From NCBI RefSeq assembly GCF_000469505.1, contig NZ_KI272842.1:1-64000 (forward strand): a DNA stretch of 64,000 nucleotides, read 5' to 3'. Positions 63,645-64,000 of this stretch are shown in pieces. Position 1 is the first letter of the stretch. Every line of letters starts with the position of its first letter. Source of the stretch: Leptotrichia sp. oral taxon 215 str. W9775. GTDB taxonomy: Bacteria; Fusobacteriota; Fusobacteriia; Fusobacteriales; Leptotrichiaceae. Under the pieces are notes generated by a model that saw only the letters and a list, made by a program, of their open reading frames with translations, did no database searches and was not told the origin of the DNA. The position numbers and the translations under genes were made by a program.

Positions 63645-63956
63645 ATGTCAAAAAATGAAATAGATGCAAGTGTTGCAATTCAGGTTTTACCAAATGTTCA
63701 GGAAAATGATGAAATTGTAAAAATTGTAGATGAGGTAATTGCCTACATAAAAAGCAAAAACCTGAATACTCATGTAGGGCCTTTCGAAACAACTATTGAA
63801 GGGAAATACGACGAGCTTATGGAAATTGTGAAGGAATGCCAGCTGATAGCTGTAAAAGCCGGAGCACCTGGAGTCATGTCCTACGTGAAGATAAATTATA
63901 AACCGAAGGGAGATGTACTTACTATTGAACAGAAAATCTCAAAACATTCTGAATAA
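63645..63956 (+). CDS. thiamine-binding protein (MTH1187/DUF77 family)
   Basis: A 103-residue single-domain protein. The segments SVAIQVLPNVQENDEIVKIV, GPFETTIEGKYDELMEIVK and PGVMSYVKINYKPKG match the thiamine-binding DUF77/MTH1187 family, also seen in YkoF. A TPP riboswitch directly upstream supports a role in thiamine salvage. It probably delivers thiamine or a precursor to an ABC importer encoded downstream, off the window. No signal peptide is visible, so it acts in the cytosol. Confidence 0.9.
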   Translation: MSKNEIDASVAIQVLPNVQENDEIVKIVDEVIAYIKSKNLNTHVGPFETTIEGKYDELMEIVKECQLIAVKAGAPGVMSYVKINYKPKGDVLTIEQKISKHSE

Positions 63957-63960
63957 AATA

Positions 63961-64000
63961 ATGGATAAATTTGCCCCTTTTATTATAATACTTTCCCTTC
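63961..64000 (+). CDS. partial gene at window end
   Basis: ATG 63961, five bases after the thiamine-binding gene's stop, opens a frame (MDKFAPFIIILSL) that runs off the window. The hydrophobic start would suit an ABC permease of a thiamine importer, as often follows this gene family. Only 13 codons are visible and no strong ribosome binding site is seen. Confidence 0.35.
   Translation, partial: MDKFAPFIIILSL

Noticed and set aside
1..64000. CRISPR array or Cas13-type locus
   Set aside because: Such systems are known in Leptotrichia, but no regularly spaced direct repeats or HEPN/Cas gene was found in this window.

Overview
The window is AT-rich DNA with dense, co-directional operons, AGA/ATA-rich codon use, strong AGGAGG ribosome binding sites and short intergenic gaps. 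Together with the gene content (lower mevalonate pathway, MutS2, pyruvate phosphate dikinase with a CcpN-like regulator, FeoB with a small Cys-rich partner, class II GalT), this suggests an anaerobic fermenting member of the Fusobacteriota, most likely Leptotrichia or a close relative. That assignment is inference from gene content and composition. No rRNA, tRNA or CRISPR array was found.

Region by region. (1) 1-3.5 kb is a decaying accessory island: an IS1182-type transposase fragment abuts a 5'-truncated gadB, followed by gadC with two compensating frameshifts and a roughly 200-bp imperfect palindrome. (2) 3.5-10.8 kb is a lipid-carrier and isoprenoid operon: uppS, cdsA, tyrS, then mevalonate kinase, diphosphomevalonate decarboxylase, phosphomevalonate kinase and type 2 IPP isomerase. 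It makes IPP/DMAPP from mevalonate for the UppS product. (3) 10.85-16.1 kb is a very AT-rich minus-strand cluster: an Lsa-like ABC-F protein, an ABC exporter half and a broken second exporter half, with a small inverted-repeat element on the downstream side. (4) 16.4-19.6 kb holds dps and a znuA-znuC-znuB zinc importer. (5) 20-23.6 kb holds a histidine phosphatase and the TrkA/TrkH potassium system. (6) 23.9-27.9 kb is the Leloir operon galK-galM-galT. (7) 28-35.6 kb is a PEP node: CcpN-like regulator with ppdK, a membrane protein, rpmB and ppc.

(8) 35.7-45.8 kb holds mutS2, cysS, mreB, a DNA polymerase III delta'-like gene, a phosphohexomutase, then a membrane-anchored EndoU-type nuclease with a one-base-overlapping candidate immunity gene, and a DUF3290/DUF421 pair. 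(9) 45.9-51.3 kb holds pspC, a TPR protein, a TtcA-like thiolase and the ferrous iron operon feoA-feoA-feoB plus a 44-aa Cys-rich protein. (10) 51.3-60.1 kb is a long run: glmU, prs, tsaC, an unknown gene, a short PilB/GspE ATPase, a HAD phosphatase, a patatin, an acyltransferase-like protein and a zinc-ribbon membrane protein. (11) 60.2-64 kb holds a LysR regulator, gmhA, rclA and a TPP-riboswitch-controlled thiamine-binding protein whose partner gene runs off the window.

The items most worth a second look are the EndoU/immunity pair, the TPP switch whose terminator contains the ribosome binding site, the partly decayed ABC-F/exporter island, the patatin/acyltransferase/zinc-ribbon module and the unannotated short hydrophobic peptide before mutS2.
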